Below the pieces are notes generated by a model. It saw nothing but the letters and a program-made list of their open reading frames with translations. It searched no databases and was not told the DNA's origin. Positions 8,462 through 17,472 of a stretch of 64,000 nt of DNA are shown one piece after another. This DNA is from Alcaligenaceae bacterium. Its GTDB lineage: Bacteria; Pseudomonadota; Gammaproteobacteria; Burkholderiales; Burkholderiaceae_B. The first letter of the stretch is position 1, and each line of letters opens with the position of its first letter. Where the stretch lies: assembly GCA_013416435.1 (NCBI GenBank), contig JACCEN010000012.1:106868-170867 (forward strand), read 5' to 3'. A program made the position numbers and the translations under genes.

Positions 8462-9388
8462 CTGGTAGCCAAAGTACGACTCGGTCACCGCCCTTCCTTC
8501 GGTCAGCAGGAAGTCGACAAAGCTTCTTGCAAGCGGCCGATGCTCGGCGCCTTTCTCGGTAATCACGCACCACTGCGGATGCGGCCAGCCTTGCAGCCGG
8601 CAGCTGCTGATGGGCACAATGAGATGGCGCTCTATCTCGACCTTGCAGGCATGCAGCGACACGAAGCCCACTGCCAGGTTCGCTTCGACCATCCGCTTGA
8701 TCGCGACATTGCTGGAAAACTCCGACTTGAACTGGAACGGCGTCCCGTGGGACTTGAATATTCCTTCGACCACCCTGCGCGTGCTGGCGCCGGTTTCCCG
8801 GACGATCAGCCCGGAGTTGACGACTTCCTTCAACGTGAATGAACCGTCGTGAGACAAGGCATGCTGTGGCGAAGCAATGAATGCCATGGGGTGGTCGGCG
8901 AACACCTGATAATCGAACTCGTCGTCGACCGTGTCGTCTTCCAGGATGATCATGTCGACGGACCGCTCTCGAAGCAGCTTCACCACCTCGTCCCTTTGGC
9001 CGATCCGTAGCTCGATCTTGGCGCTCGGGTCCTGTTCGGAAAAGGCGATCAGCAGCGGCGGCAGAAGGTATTCGACAGTCTGAATCGCCCCGATCCGCAG
9101 CGTCTGCTGGGCTTTCGTTCTTAACGCTTCCAGGTCCTGCGAGGCGTCGTGCCATTGGGCAATGATTCTCGACGCATGTTGAGTCAGGATCCGTCCGGCT
9201 TCGGTAAGCACGATCCCCCGACCCAGTTTTTCAAACAAAGGCAAACCCGCCGCCTCTTCCAATTGCTTGATCTGCAGTGTCACGGTGGGCTGCGTTACGT
9301 GCAGGATCTTTGCTGCCTCGGTCACGCTTCCCGCATTAGCCGTGATGTACAGCGCATTAAGCTGCTTTAGTGTGGCGAATCGCTGCAT
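8429..9388 (-). CDS. LysR-type transcriptional regulator
   Basis: A 319-residue LysR regulator. The N-terminal winged helix (about residues 1-60) reads ATLKQLNALYITANAGSVTEAAKILHVTQPTVTLQIKQLEEAAGLPLFEKLGR in family pattern; the effector-binding domain begins near LRIGAIQTVEYLL and is of the CbbR-like type. The start at 9386-9388 is chosen for family length over a longer frame. It is convergent with the MaoC gene and divergent from the operon at 9608, with a good inverted repeat between, so the 9608-15600 operon is its probable target. Confidence 0.9.
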   Translation of the reverse strand: MQRFATLKQLNALYITANAGSVTEAAKILHVTQPTVTLQIKQLEEAAGLPLFEKLGRGIVLTEAGRILTQHASRIIAQWHDASQDLEALRTKAQQTLRIGAIQTVEYLLPPLLIAFSEQDPSAKIELRIGQRDEVVKLLRERSVDMIILEDDTVDDEFDYQVFADHPMAFIASPQHALSHDGSFTLKEVVNSGLIVRETGASTRRVVEGIFKSHGTPFQFKSEFSSNVAIKRMVEANLAVGFVSLHACKVEIERHLIVPISSCRLQGWPHPQWCVITEKGAEHRPLARSFVDFLLTEGRAVTESYFGYQSALEQSGEPA

Positions 9389-9457
9389 GATGGGCCTCCG
9401 CAACAATAGAAATGGCACATTGCCATCATAAAGAATAATGCCTTGCAACGTATTGTC

Positions 9458-9477
9458 AGTGCAATACATATTGCACT
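9458..9477. promoter_or_regulatory. Inverted repeat, likely LysR binding site
   Basis: Arms AGTGCAATA (9458-9466) and TATTGCACT (9469-9477) form a perfect 9-bp inverted repeat with a two-base centre. It contains a T-N11-A arrangement, as known LysR-type sites do. It lies 70 bases upstream of the LysR start and 130 upstream of the divergent operon. The surrounding region repeats partial GTGCAAT/ATTGCA half sites. Confidence 0.6.
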
Positions 9478-9607
9478 GATTAATGCACAATGATTTTTTC
9501 ATTGCAAAATTTGACAGGCTGTGGTTTCATATTCCTATATGGATGCGTGTCCCATATGGGGGATGCGCGAGCATCCGGCGCCACTCAAAACCCTCCAGGA
9601 GACTGCA

Positions 9608-10582
9608 ATGAAAATCGGCCTTAAACTCATAGGCTCAATACTCGCCATGTCGGCCGCATTGATATCGGCGCCCAGCGCCGCCAAGGATTGGCCCGAACGT
9701 CCCATCCGCGTCATCGTTCCCTTCGCCCCCGGCGGCGGAACCGACATCTTTACCCGCGTCATGGCTCCACGGCTTGCCGACGTACTGGGCCAGCAGATCA
9801 TCGTCGACAACAAGCCGGGCGGCTCCAGCATCATCGGCACCCAGCAAGTGGCCCAGGCGGCACCCGACGGCTACACGCTGCTCATCGTCGACTCCACCTT
9901 CATGATCAATCCCAGCCTGCGCGACAACCTGCCGTACGACTCGGTCAAGGATTTCACCCCCGTCGTGCATCTGGCTTCCGGCCCGGTGATCCTGGTTGCC
10001 AACCCCAAGGTGCCGGCGAAGTCGCTCAAGGAACTCATCGACCTGGCCAAGAAGGAACCCGGACTGCTTTTCTACGGATCGGGCGGCAATGGCGCTTCCA
10101 CGCACCTGGCCGGCGAACTCTTCAACATGGTTGCCGATGTGGACATCGAGCACGTGCCGTTCAAAGGCACCGGCGAAGCGCTGACGGCGGTCATGTCCGG
10201 ACAGGTTCCGCTGACGTTCACCGGCATCAGCTCCGCTCGCGGCCCGGTCGAAGAAGGCCGCTTGCGCGCCCTGGCCGTCACCGGCGAAACGCGCAGCGAA
10301 GCCATGCCCGATGTGCCGACCTTCGATCAAGCCGGCCTGGCCAACGTGAACAGCAGCACCCAGTGGGGCGTGTACGGTCCCAAGAATCTTCCTGCGGACG
10401 TCGTCGCCAAGCTGAATCATGCGTTCAACGAAGCGCTGAAGGACCCGGCGGTCAAGGAACGCGTCGTGGGCCTGGGCTACGTACTGCGCGGCGGTACGCC
10501 CGCCGAATTCGAAGCGCTGACCAAATCCGAACTTGAAAAGTGGAACAAGCTGATTACCGCTGCGAAAATCTCGATCAACTAA
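9608..10582 (+). CDS. TTT-family periplasmic receptor (Bug)
   Basis: A 324-residue TctC/Bug receptor: signal peptide to SAPSAAKDWPERP, then IRVIVPFAPGGGTDIFTR and IIVDNKPGGSSIIG. The start is ATG 9608 with CAGGAG upstream; the longer frame from 9521 is rejected because it adds unrelated residues before the signal peptide. It is the first gene of a six-gene operon and probably imports or senses the compound that the following hydrolases degrade. No membrane partner is nearby. Confidence 0.92.
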   Translation: MKIGLKLIGSILAMSAALISAPSAAKDWPERPIRVIVPFAPGGGTDIFTRVMAPRLADVLGQQIIVDNKPGGSSIIGTQQVAQAAPDGYTLLIVDSTFMINPSLRDNLPYDSVKDFTPVVHLASGPVILVANPKVPAKSLKELIDLAKKEPGLLFYGSGGNGASTHLAGELFNMVADVDIEHVPFKGTGEALTAVMSGQVPLTFTGISSARGPVEEGRLRALAVTGETRSEAMPDVPTFDQAGLANVNSSTQWGVYGPKNLPADVVAKLNHAFNEALKDPAVKERVVGLGYVLRGGTPAEFEALTKSELEKWNKLITAAKISIN

Positions 10583-10602
10583 TCACGGATACTGGACGCG
10601 AC

Positions 10603-11406
10603 ATGCATTCGACCTTCACTTCACACGACGGCCTGGAAATCGCTTACCACGTCGATGACTTCACCCCGCCGTGGACCAAGGCTGAAACAATACTGCTTTT
10701 GCATCCCGCCATGGGAAACTCGACGCGCTGGTTCAGCTGGATGCCGACTTTGCTGCAAAAGTACCGGGTGATCAGAATGGATCTGCGCGGGCACGGCGAT
10801 TCCGGCATGCCCGCTGAAAGCGACCCTTTCTCGCTCGACCTGCTGGTACAGGACGCCGCCCAGCTGATCGACCTGGCCGGTGAAGGCCGCGTGCATGTGG
10901 TGGGCAATTCCGCCGGCGGCTATGTCGCCCAGCAGCTCGCCATACAGCATCCGGAAAAGGTCAAGACGCTGGCTACCTATGCCGCGACACCCGGCCTGAA
11001 GCATAGCCACGCCCCCACCTGGATTCCCAAGATCAAAGAGATCGGACTGAAGCCGTTTCTGGCCCAGACCATACACGAGCGCTTCGACGAAACCGCCGAC
11101 CCCGATCTCGTCAAATGGTTCATCGACCAGACCGGATCCAACGACCCGGCCTTCATTGCCCGCTTCGTGCTGCACATGTGCACGCATGACTTCATGGAAG
11201 AGCTGACGCAAATCAAGTGTCCAACGCTCATCGTTGCGGCGGGCAAGGAATCGATCGGACACGCCAATGCCTACGTCGACATGCAGCAACGCATTCCCAA
11301 TTCTCAGCTTCAATACATCGACACGGCAGCGCATAATATCTGCGACGGCTATCCGCAACGCTGTGTCCAGTACCTGCTGGACTTCCTGAGCAAGGCACAA
11401 TCATGA
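10603..11406 (+). CDS. Alpha/beta hydrolase (3-oxoadipate enol-lactonase-like)
   Basis: A 267-residue alpha/beta-hydrolase-fold enzyme. Visible are LLHPAMGNSTRW (oxyanion loop), RMDLRGHGDSG, the nucleophile elbow VVGNSAGGYVAQ, and a terminal DTAAHNICDGYP with the catalytic His. The layout resembles PcaD-type enol-lactonases, but the nucleophile elbow G-N-S-A-G is common to many esterases, so the bond cleaved is open. The start MHSTFTSHDG (10603) follows the Bug stop by 20 bases, and the stop overlaps the next gene by four (ATGA). Confidence 0.85.
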   Translation: MHSTFTSHDGLEIAYHVDDFTPPWTKAETILLLHPAMGNSTRWFSWMPTLLQKYRVIRMDLRGHGDSGMPAESDPFSLDLLVQDAAQLIDLAGEGRVHVVGNSAGGYVAQQLAIQHPEKVKTLATYAATPGLKHSHAPTWIPKIKEIGLKPFLAQTIHERFDETADPDLVKWFIDQTGSNDPAFIARFVLHMCTHDFMEELTQIKCPTLIVAAGKESIGHANAYVDMQQRIPNSQLQYIDTAAHNICDGYPQRCVQYLLDFLSKAQS

Positions 11407-12245
11407 GTCAGCACTATGCTTGCATCACTTTCGATTTCGACGCAATGTCGGGGCTGGTGGCGCGTGGCCTGACCACGCCCACCCCGGTTTCCCGGGGAGA
11501 ATTCGGCGCGGTCGCGCTGCCCCGGATTCTTGAGCTGTTGCAGCGCTACGGCATCAAGGCATCGTTCTTCATCCCCGGCGTCGTCATCGGCACCTACCCC
11601 AGGGAATGCGAACAGATTCTTGCCGCCGGCCACGAAATCGGCCATCACGGCTGGACACACGTGCCGCCCGCCAACCTGACGCCCGAGCAGGAAGAAGACG
11701 GTCTGGTGCGCGGCATCGACATCATCCGCAAGCTCACGGGCGACGCCCCGCGCGGCTATCGCTCTCCATCGTGGGACCTCAGCACGTCCACGGTAGAGCT
11801 CTTGCTGCGCCATGGTTTCCTGTACGAGAGCAGCATGATGGGCAACGACCATGAACCGTACCGCGTGCGCCAGGGCGACGTCGTTTCAGTCGACGAACCC
11901 ATGCAGTTCGGCAAGTCCACTCCTCTTATCGAATTGCCCATCAGCTGGACGCTCGACGACTTCCCGCACTTCGAGTACCTGCGGGTCGGCCAGTCGCTGG
12001 CGCCCGGACTGCAGAATGCCTCGGGCGTGCTGGAAAACTGGGTGAACGACTTCGAGTACATGCGCCGGACCTGCGACTGGGGCATCCTGACCTACACCTG
12101 TCATCCCTATGTCATCGGACGCGGCCACCGCATGATCATGCTGGAAAAACTGCTGAATTCCCTGCAGGAAAAGAACGCGCAGTTCATTACGCTGGAACAG
12201 GCCGCCCGCCTGTACGACGAACGCTCCCCCTTCATACCTGCCTGA
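11403..12245 (+). CDS. Polysaccharide-deacetylase-fold amidohydrolase
   Basis: A 280-residue NodB-homology (CE4-fold) protein. It has TFDFDAM with the catalytic and metal-binding Asp near residue 12, and HEIGHHGWTH with the two metal-binding His, then YRSPSWDLS. In its length and the HEIGHHGW motif it resembles the PuuE/cyclic-imidase-type group rather than secreted chitin deacetylases, and it has no signal peptide, so it probably opens a cyclic imide or deacylates a small cytosolic metabolite. It is translationally coupled to the preceding hydrolase through ATGA. Confidence 0.85.
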   Translation: MSQHYACITFDFDAMSGLVARGLTTPTPVSRGEFGAVALPRILELLQRYGIKASFFIPGVVIGTYPRECEQILAAGHEIGHHGWTHVPPANLTPEQEEDGLVRGIDIIRKLTGDAPRGYRSPSWDLSTSTVELLLRHGFLYESSMMGNDHEPYRVRQGDVVSVDEPMQFGKSTPLIELPISWTLDDFPHFEYLRVGQSLAPGLQNASGVLENWVNDFEYMRRTCDWGILTYTCHPYVIGRGHRMIMLEKLLNSLQEKNAQFITLEQAARLYDERSPFIPA

Positions 12246-12254
12246 GAAAACGAC

Positions 12255-13070
12255 ATGCCTTCCAATCAAGAAAACACCGTATCCAGGCCCGGCCGATTGG
12301 CGGGCAAAGTCGCGCTCATCATCGGCGCAGGTACCGGCATCGGCGAATGCGCCGCCAAGATGTTCGCCGCCGAAGGCGCGCGGGTTGCGCTGGCGGACAT
12401 CCAGTTCGATGCCGTGAAATCGGTTGCGCTATCCATCTGTCCCGACTCGGCAAGAGCCAGGGCGTTTGCGGTGGACGTGACCAGCGACGACAGTGTCCGG
12501 CAGTTGATGGAAGACGTGGTGGCCGGCTTCGGCGCGCTGCACTGCCTGTTCAACACCGCAGGCGGCTCGCTGCCGCAAGACTCGCTGGTCACCGACGTGC
12601 CGCTCGATATCTGGGACAAGACCATGAACCTGGACTTGCGAGGCACCCTGCTGGGCTGCCGCTACGCCATCCCGAAAATCGTGGCATCCGGCGGCGGCAG
12701 CGTCGTCAACATGTCGTCGGGCGCGGCGCTGCGCGGATCGGGCAAGGCGCATATCTATTCGGCGGCCAAGGGCGCGATCGTGTCCGTGACACGCAACCTG
12801 GCGGGCGCCTATGCCAAGGACGGCGTGCGGGCAAACGCGATCTGCTGCGGCCGCATCAATACACAGCGCATTCGCGACACCTATGGCATACCCGGACAAC
12901 CGGGCAAGAGCGAAGACGCCATGAAAGTCGACGACACCATCAAGGCCTACCCATATTGGTTCGGCGAACCTGAAGACGTCGCCGGCATCGCCTTGTTCCT
13001 GGCATCCGACGAATCCCGCATGATCACCGGCGCGTCCATCCCGGCGGACGGCGGCCGGTCGGCATATTGA
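12255..13070 (+). CDS. Short-chain dehydrogenase/reductase
   Basis: A 271-residue classical SDR that interconverts an alcohol and a ketone with NAD(P). It shows the cofactor motif IIGAGTGIGECAA, the acidic residue ALADIQ that favours NAD(H), FNTAGG in place of NNAG, NMSSGAAL with the catalytic Ser, and the YSAAK catalytic pair. It begins nine bases after the deacetylase-like gene in the same operon. Its substrate is presumably an intermediate of the operon's pathway; nothing in the sequence identifies it. Confidence 0.9.
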   Translation: MPSNQENTVSRPGRLAGKVALIIGAGTGIGECAAKMFAAEGARVALADIQFDAVKSVALSICPDSARARAFAVDVTSDDSVRQLMEDVVAGFGALHCLFNTAGGSLPQDSLVTDVPLDIWDKTMNLDLRGTLLGCRYAIPKIVASGGGSVVNMSSGAALRGSGKAHIYSAAKGAIVSVTRNLAGAYAKDGVRANAICCGRINTQRIRDTYGIPGQPGKSEDAMKVDDTIKAYPYWFGEPEDVAGIALFLASDESRMITGASIPADGGRSAY

Positions 13071-13092
13071 TCCGATTTCATCGTTCCGACGC

Positions 13093-14067
13093 ATGACGCC
13101 CATGCCGCACAATCGTCTACGCCAACAGATCCGCGATCGCTTCAAGCGCTACTTTACCGTTCTGTATACGCCGTTTCTGCCGAACGGCGAGATCGACCAG
13201 GCGGGTCTTCGGCATAACGTGGAAACCACGCTCCAGCTGCCCGGCGTGGGCGGCTTGTCGGTGCATTCCATCCACCAGGAATTCTGGACGCTCACCCAGC
13301 GCGAGCGCTGCCTTGTCACGGAAATCATCCTGGAAACGGTCGATGGCCGCGTGCCCACGATCGTGGGCGTGTCGGACACCAGTGTGCAGAACGTGATCGA
13401 CCAGGCCCGGCATGCCAGTCAGTGCGGCGCGGACGCCGTCATGATCTGGCCGCCCTACTACGGCCCCAAAACCGCCGACGGCATCCAGACGCTCTACGAA
13501 ACCGTCGCATCGAGCATCGACTGCGGCTTCTTCGTGTACAGCACCACGCTGACCGAGCTGGGTTTCTATCTGAACCCGTCCATGGTCAAGGCCCTGCTGC
13601 CCATCGATAATCTGGTGGGCGTGCATAACTCCACCATGGATTTCTCGGCGTATGCGTCGATGATGGAAAGCGTGGGCGACACCATTGCCGTCGCGACATC
13701 TCTGGAAGAGTATTTCCTGTTCGGCAAGATGGTCTACCCGGACACCGCGCCGGATTTCATGATGGGCTCCTCTCGTCCGCTCTTGGTGCAGAACGCAAAG
13801 TATCCGCGCTGCGGCGACTTTGTCGACAGCGCCCTGCAAGGCGACTTGCAGGGCGCCTGCGCAAAGCTGCGCGAGATCGTCTCGATCGCGCAAAAGTTGC
13901 AAAGCCGTTATTTCGCCCAAGGCTTCCATCACCTGGCCCTGTCGAAGGCACTTAGCACGCACTTGGGCCTGAAGGGCGGAGACGCCCGTCCGCCCGCCGG
14001 CGCGGCCAGCGAAGCGGAGCTGGAAGAATGCCGGCAGGTCATGCGCCAGGCGCGATTGATGACATAA
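13093..14067 (+). CDS. Dihydrodipicolinate synthase/NAL-family protein lacking the Schiff-base lysine
   Basis: A 324-residue TIM-barrel protein of the DapA/NanA family. The fold is clear (YTPFLPNGEIDQAGLRHNV at the start, GADAVMIWPPYYG, FFVYSTT with the conserved Tyr). However, the strand that normally reads GIKxS with the Schiff-base lysine is here LVGVHNSTMD, with His in the lysine position, and the usual GTTGE loop is replaced by VHSIHQEF. It cannot use the standard imine mechanism unless another residue substitutes. Two ATGs (13093, 13102) are possible starts and neither has a strong ribosome site. It lies between an SDR and the MlrC gene in the same operon. Confidence 0.85.
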   Translation: MTPMPHNRLRQQIRDRFKRYFTVLYTPFLPNGEIDQAGLRHNVETTLQLPGVGGLSVHSIHQEFWTLTQRERCLVTEIILETVDGRVPTIVGVSDTSVQNVIDQARHASQCGADAVMIWPPYYGPKTADGIQTLYETVASSIDCGFFVYSTTLTELGFYLNPSMVKALLPIDNLVGVHNSTMDFSAYASMMESVGDTIAVATSLEEYFLFGKMVYPDTAPDFMMGSSRPLLVQNAKYPRCGDFVDSALQGDLQGACAKLREIVSIAQKLQSRYFAQGFHHLALSKALSTHLGLKGGDARPPAGAASEAELEECRQVMRQARLMT

Positions 14068-14088
14068 CCATTTCCGTTGGAAAGCACC

Positions 14089-15600
14089 ATGCGCTTCGTC
14101 CTTGCCCTGTTCAAACACGAAACCAATACGTTCTCGACCCAGCCCACGGTTGTGCAGTCATTCAGCCGTGGATCCATGTACGAAGGCCCCTGTTACGGCG
14201 CCGACGCCGTCAAGGCCTGCGCGGGCACCAATAACGCGGTTGCCGCCTACCTGGACCTGGCCCGCGAACTGAATGCCGAAGTGGATTTCGTGATCTGCGC
14301 CAACGCCGTGCCGAGCGGCGTCGTGACACGCGAAGCCTTCGACGCCATTGCCCGCCCCATCGTGGAAAGCGCCGCCAAGGGCTGCGATGCCATCATGCTG
14401 GACCTGCACGGCGCCATGGTGGCAGACGGCTACCTGGACGCGGAAGGCGAACTGCTGCGCCGGCTGCGTGCCGTGCAGCCCCATACGCCGATCGCCGTTG
14501 CGCTGGACTTCCATGCCAACCTGAGCGCGGACTTCATACAGCACGCGGACATCGTCACCGGCTATTGCACCTATCCGCACATTGATGTCTATCAGACCGG
14601 TGAACGCGCCGCGAGAACGCTGCTCGCCATGCTGGAGAAACGCGTTGAGCCCACGCTGGTGTGGCGGCGCCTGCCCATGCTGACGCAGATCCTGAACCAG
14701 TCTCCATCGCGCCGGCCCATGAAGGACATCATGGATCTGGCCCTCGACGCCGAACGCAGCGGGCGCGTCCTGAATGCATCCGTCTTCGCCGGCTTTCCCT
14801 TGGCGGACACCCCGTATACCGGGCTTTCCATCGTTCTCGTCGCCGACAAGGAAAAAGAGGCGGACGCCATCGAGCTGCTGGATGAGCTGGCGGAGATGGC
14901 ATGGCAGCGCCGTGCCGACTTCATCACCGATTACGAACCCTTTGAGCAGACCTTGGCCAAGGCGGCCCGGCTTCCGGATGGGCCGGTGGTCCTGGCGGAC
15001 CATGGCGACAACTGCGCGTCGGGAGGCACGACCGATGAAATGAGCGTGCTGCGGGAAATGATGGCGCTGGGCATGACGGATGCCGTTGCCGGCCCTTATT
15101 GGGACCCCGCTTCGGTTGAGGCGCTGATCAGCGCAGGCATGGGCGCGCAGTGCACGATAGACCTGGGCGGCAAGACCGACATGCCCGCCATCAACCTGCG
15201 CGGCAAGCCATTGCGCCTCACCGGCACCGTCGTCAATATCACGGACGGCAGCTACACCGTGACCGGCCCCATGTTCACCGGCATGCGGATTTCGTTGGGA
15301 CGCACCGTGGTGCTGGACACCGGCGGCATCCTGATCCTGGTGTCGGAGAAGCCCCAAGAGCCTTTCGACACCGGCATCTTCACCCACGCCGGCATCCAGC
15401 CCGAAACCAAGAAATACATCCTGATCAAGTCCAAACAGCATTTCCTGGCTGGCTTCGGAAAGCTCGCCAAACACATCGTCATGGTGGCCGGCCCCGGAGT
15501 CTGCAGCTCCGACTTTTCGCAGTTCAACTACACGAAGCTCGAACGGCCGATATTCCCGCTGGATGAAGAGGGGTGGGGTCAGACCCCGTACGGGGTCTGA
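14089..15600 (+). CDS. M81-family metallopeptidase (MlrC/microcystinase C-like), tail from palindromic element
   Basis: A 503-residue MlrC-family metalloprotein. Likely metal ligands appear in LFKHETNTFS near the start, DLHGAMVADG, DFHANLS and DHGDNCASGG. Known MlrC degrades the linear tetrapeptide and Adda of microcystin, but most homologues lie in unrelated catabolic operons, as here. The start ATG 14089 is preceded by GGAAAG; an upstream TTG is rejected. The last residues, WGQTPYGV, and the stop come from a palindromic element at 15575-15604, so the native C-terminus has been replaced or extended. Last gene of the 9608-15600 operon. Confidence 0.87.
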   Translation: MRFVLALFKHETNTFSTQPTVVQSFSRGSMYEGPCYGADAVKACAGTNNAVAAYLDLARELNAEVDFVICANAVPSGVVTREAFDAIARPIVESAAKGCDAIMLDLHGAMVADGYLDAEGELLRRLRAVQPHTPIAVALDFHANLSADFIQHADIVTGYCTYPHIDVYQTGERAARTLLAMLEKRVEPTLVWRRLPMLTQILNQSPSRRPMKDIMDLALDAERSGRVLNASVFAGFPLADTPYTGLSIVLVADKEKEADAIELLDELAEMAWQRRADFITDYEPFEQTLAKAARLPDGPVVLADHGDNCASGGTTDEMSVLREMMALGMTDAVAGPYWDPASVEALISAGMGAQCTIDLGGKTDMPAINLRGKPLRLTGTVVNITDGSYTVTGPMFTGMRISLGRTVVLDTGGILILVSEKPQEPFDTGIFTHAGIQPETKKYILIKSKQHFLAGFGKLAKHIVMVAGPGVCSSDFSQFNYTKLERPIFPLDEEGWGQTPYGV

Positions 15601-15604
15601 CCCC
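15575..15604. repeat. Palindromic element supplying the MlrC stop codon
   Basis: One perfect 30-bp copy (centre GTAC) overlapping the end of the MlrC-like gene. It is read in the one frame that contains a stop (TGA at 15598-15600). It is followed by 112 bases without a gene before the next Bug receptor. Confidence 0.95.
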
Positions 15605-15716
15605 TGCATCAGAAGCTAGCTAAACCTTTGCATGATCCGCAAAATAGCTTCCCATTTGCTCGGCTGTCCATCATCGTGACCATCCTTTATGCTGAAACGC
15701 AAAAAGGAGACAAGCC

Positions 15717-16688
15717 ATGATGTTAAGCAAGAGCCTGGTTGCAATCGCATTATCGTGCAGCGCAGTATTCGCAGCTTCCGAGTCCATCGCCCAAGCATAT
15801 CCATCCCGGCCAATAAAGCTGGTTCTTGGTTTCGGCCCCGGTGGCGGAGCCGATGGTATCGCACGGCTATACGCTGCGGAGTTGCAGAAGCAACTGGATA
15901 CACCGGTATATGTCGAAAACAAGTCCGGAGCCTACGAACAAATAGCCGGCAGGACGATTCAAACGGCATCGCCTGATGGATATTCCCTATGGCTGGCCAC
16001 CACGGGAGGCGTGATCCAGGCGCCGCTCATGCGCGAAATGCCTTATGACCCGAAAAAAGATTTTACCCATATCGGAGTCATCGCCGAGGCAGATGCAGTA
16101 TTGGCGGTAAAAAACGACTTCCCCATCAAGACTATCGATGAACTCGTTAATTATGCGCGAGCCCATCCCAATACGATCAATTTCGGATCAGCGGGCACTG
16201 GAGCGCCGAGCCATCTTTTGGTCGAGTACATTCAAAGTCTGACCAATATCCAAATGACTCATATTCCCTACAAGAGCGCGGGAGACGTCGTACGCGAGCT
16301 CGTGGCGGGCAATATAGATTTTGCAGTAGCAGTGCCGGCATCGGCCGCCCCATTGATCAAGGCTGAAAGAATCAAAGGAATCGCCATAACGGCAAAGGAA
16401 CGACTGGCATCCCTACCCGAACTTCCAACCCTCGAAGAGGGTAGCATTCCCGAACTCAAGGGAATGAGCGTTTATGCGTTCTATGCGATCCTGGGGCCTG
16501 CGGGCATGCCTCCAGAGGTGACGGAAAAACTGAATAAAGCATTCAATCGCATTTCATCGCTCCCAGAAATACGGCAACGCGCGGTGGAGATGAATTTCCG
16601 CCCCGTTACTGGGACATCTCAGGAGTTCACATCACGTATCGACCAGGAGCTGATCACCTGGAGCGAAGTTGCCAAGCGCATAAAGTAA
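15717..16688 (+). CDS. TTT-family periplasmic receptor (Bug)
   Basis: A 323-residue TctC/Bug receptor: signal peptide to SESIAQAYPSRP, then IKLVLGFGPGGGADGIAR and VYVENKSGAYEQIAG, a slightly unusual ligand loop. AAAGGAG precedes the ATGATG start. Base use is visibly AT-richer than in the preceding operon (many AAA, ATA and ATT codons), which suggests a different origin for the block starting here. It is followed after 16 bases by an SDR. Confidence 0.9.
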   Translation: MMLSKSLVAIALSCSAVFAASESIAQAYPSRPIKLVLGFGPGGGADGIARLYAAELQKQLDTPVYVENKSGAYEQIAGRTIQTASPDGYSLWLATTGGVIQAPLMREMPYDPKKDFTHIGVIAEADAVLAVKNDFPIKTIDELVNYARAHPNTINFGSAGTGAPSHLLVEYIQSLTNIQMTHIPYKSAGDVVRELVAGNIDFAVAVPASAAPLIKAERIKGIAITAKERLASLPELPTLEEGSIPELKGMSVYAFYAILGPAGMPPEVTEKLNKAFNRISSLPEIRQRAVEMNFRPVTGTSQEFTSRIDQELITWSEVAKRIK

Positions 16689-16704
16689 AGCGGAATTTCC
16701 GGAT

Positions 16705-17472
16705 ATGACACGAACAGCCGTCGTAACGGGGGGGGCCTCGGGCATAGGACTGCAGATTGTGAAGCGCCTCCTGGCAGATGGTTGGAGAGCATGGTCTCTG
16801 GACATCAGCCCCGCCCTTTCCGATTCAACAGGGCCCTCATCCGAGCATGCGGAAATGTTCAACCATCTAGCCTGCGATGTGTCTGATGCTGCCAGCGTCC
16901 AGGCTGCATTTGAACAGATTGAGAACCAGTCAGAGAGAATCGACGCCTTGATATGCTCGGCCGGCGTCCTCCGCACGGGGCGGCTGATGGACCAGTTGCC
17001 AGAGCACATCGACATGATGATGGATGTCAACATAAAAGGCCCTTGGCTCGTCACTCGACGCGCCGTGCCTTTGCTCAAGAAGGGAAGCATACCTCGACAG
17101 CCCGCTAGAGTGGTCTTCATTGGCTCCATCAGCGGAATCCGGCCAAAAGTCGGCTCTGGGTTCTACGCTGCATCCAAGGCCGCGCTGCATGTGCTTGCCG
17201 GCGTTCTTGCCGTCGAGCTCGCCGATGCCGGCATACTGGTCAATACCGTAGCGCCGGGCTCCGTCGCGACGCCCATGCTTTCCGATCCATCCGGTCCGGC
17301 GGGAGCCGGCACCGGCTTTCAGCCGTCTGGCATGTCGCCGCTGGGCAGAATTGCGGAACCCGACGATGTGGCGGATGTGGTTTTATTCTTCCTGGGAGAA
17401 AGCTCCCGCTACGTGACCGGAACGGTACTGCCGGTAGATGGAGGAACGAGAGCCGCCTTTTCTTCGAAATAG
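16705..17472 (+). CDS. Short-chain dehydrogenase/reductase
   Basis: A 255-residue classical SDR. TGGASGIGLQI is the cofactor motif, SLDIS follows the second strand (acidic residue, NAD-type), CSAGV replaces NNAG, FIGSISG has the catalytic Ser, and YAASK the catalytic Tyr/Lys; the C-terminal VLPVDGGTRA is normal. It is in an operon with the preceding Bug receptor. Its 3' end overlaps the convergent LysR gene by 64 bases, which is longer than usual. Confidence 0.9.
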   Translation: MTRTAVVTGGASGIGLQIVKRLLADGWRAWSLDISPALSDSTGPSSEHAEMFNHLACDVSDAASVQAAFEQIENQSERIDALICSAGVLRTGRLMDQLPEHIDMMMDVNIKGPWLVTRRAVPLLKKGSIPRQPARVVFIGSISGIRPKVGSGFYAASKAALHVLAGVLAVELADAGILVNTVAPGSVATPMLSDPSGPAGAGTGFQPSGMSPLGRIAEPDDVADVVLFFLGESSRYVTGTVLPVDGGTRAAFSSK

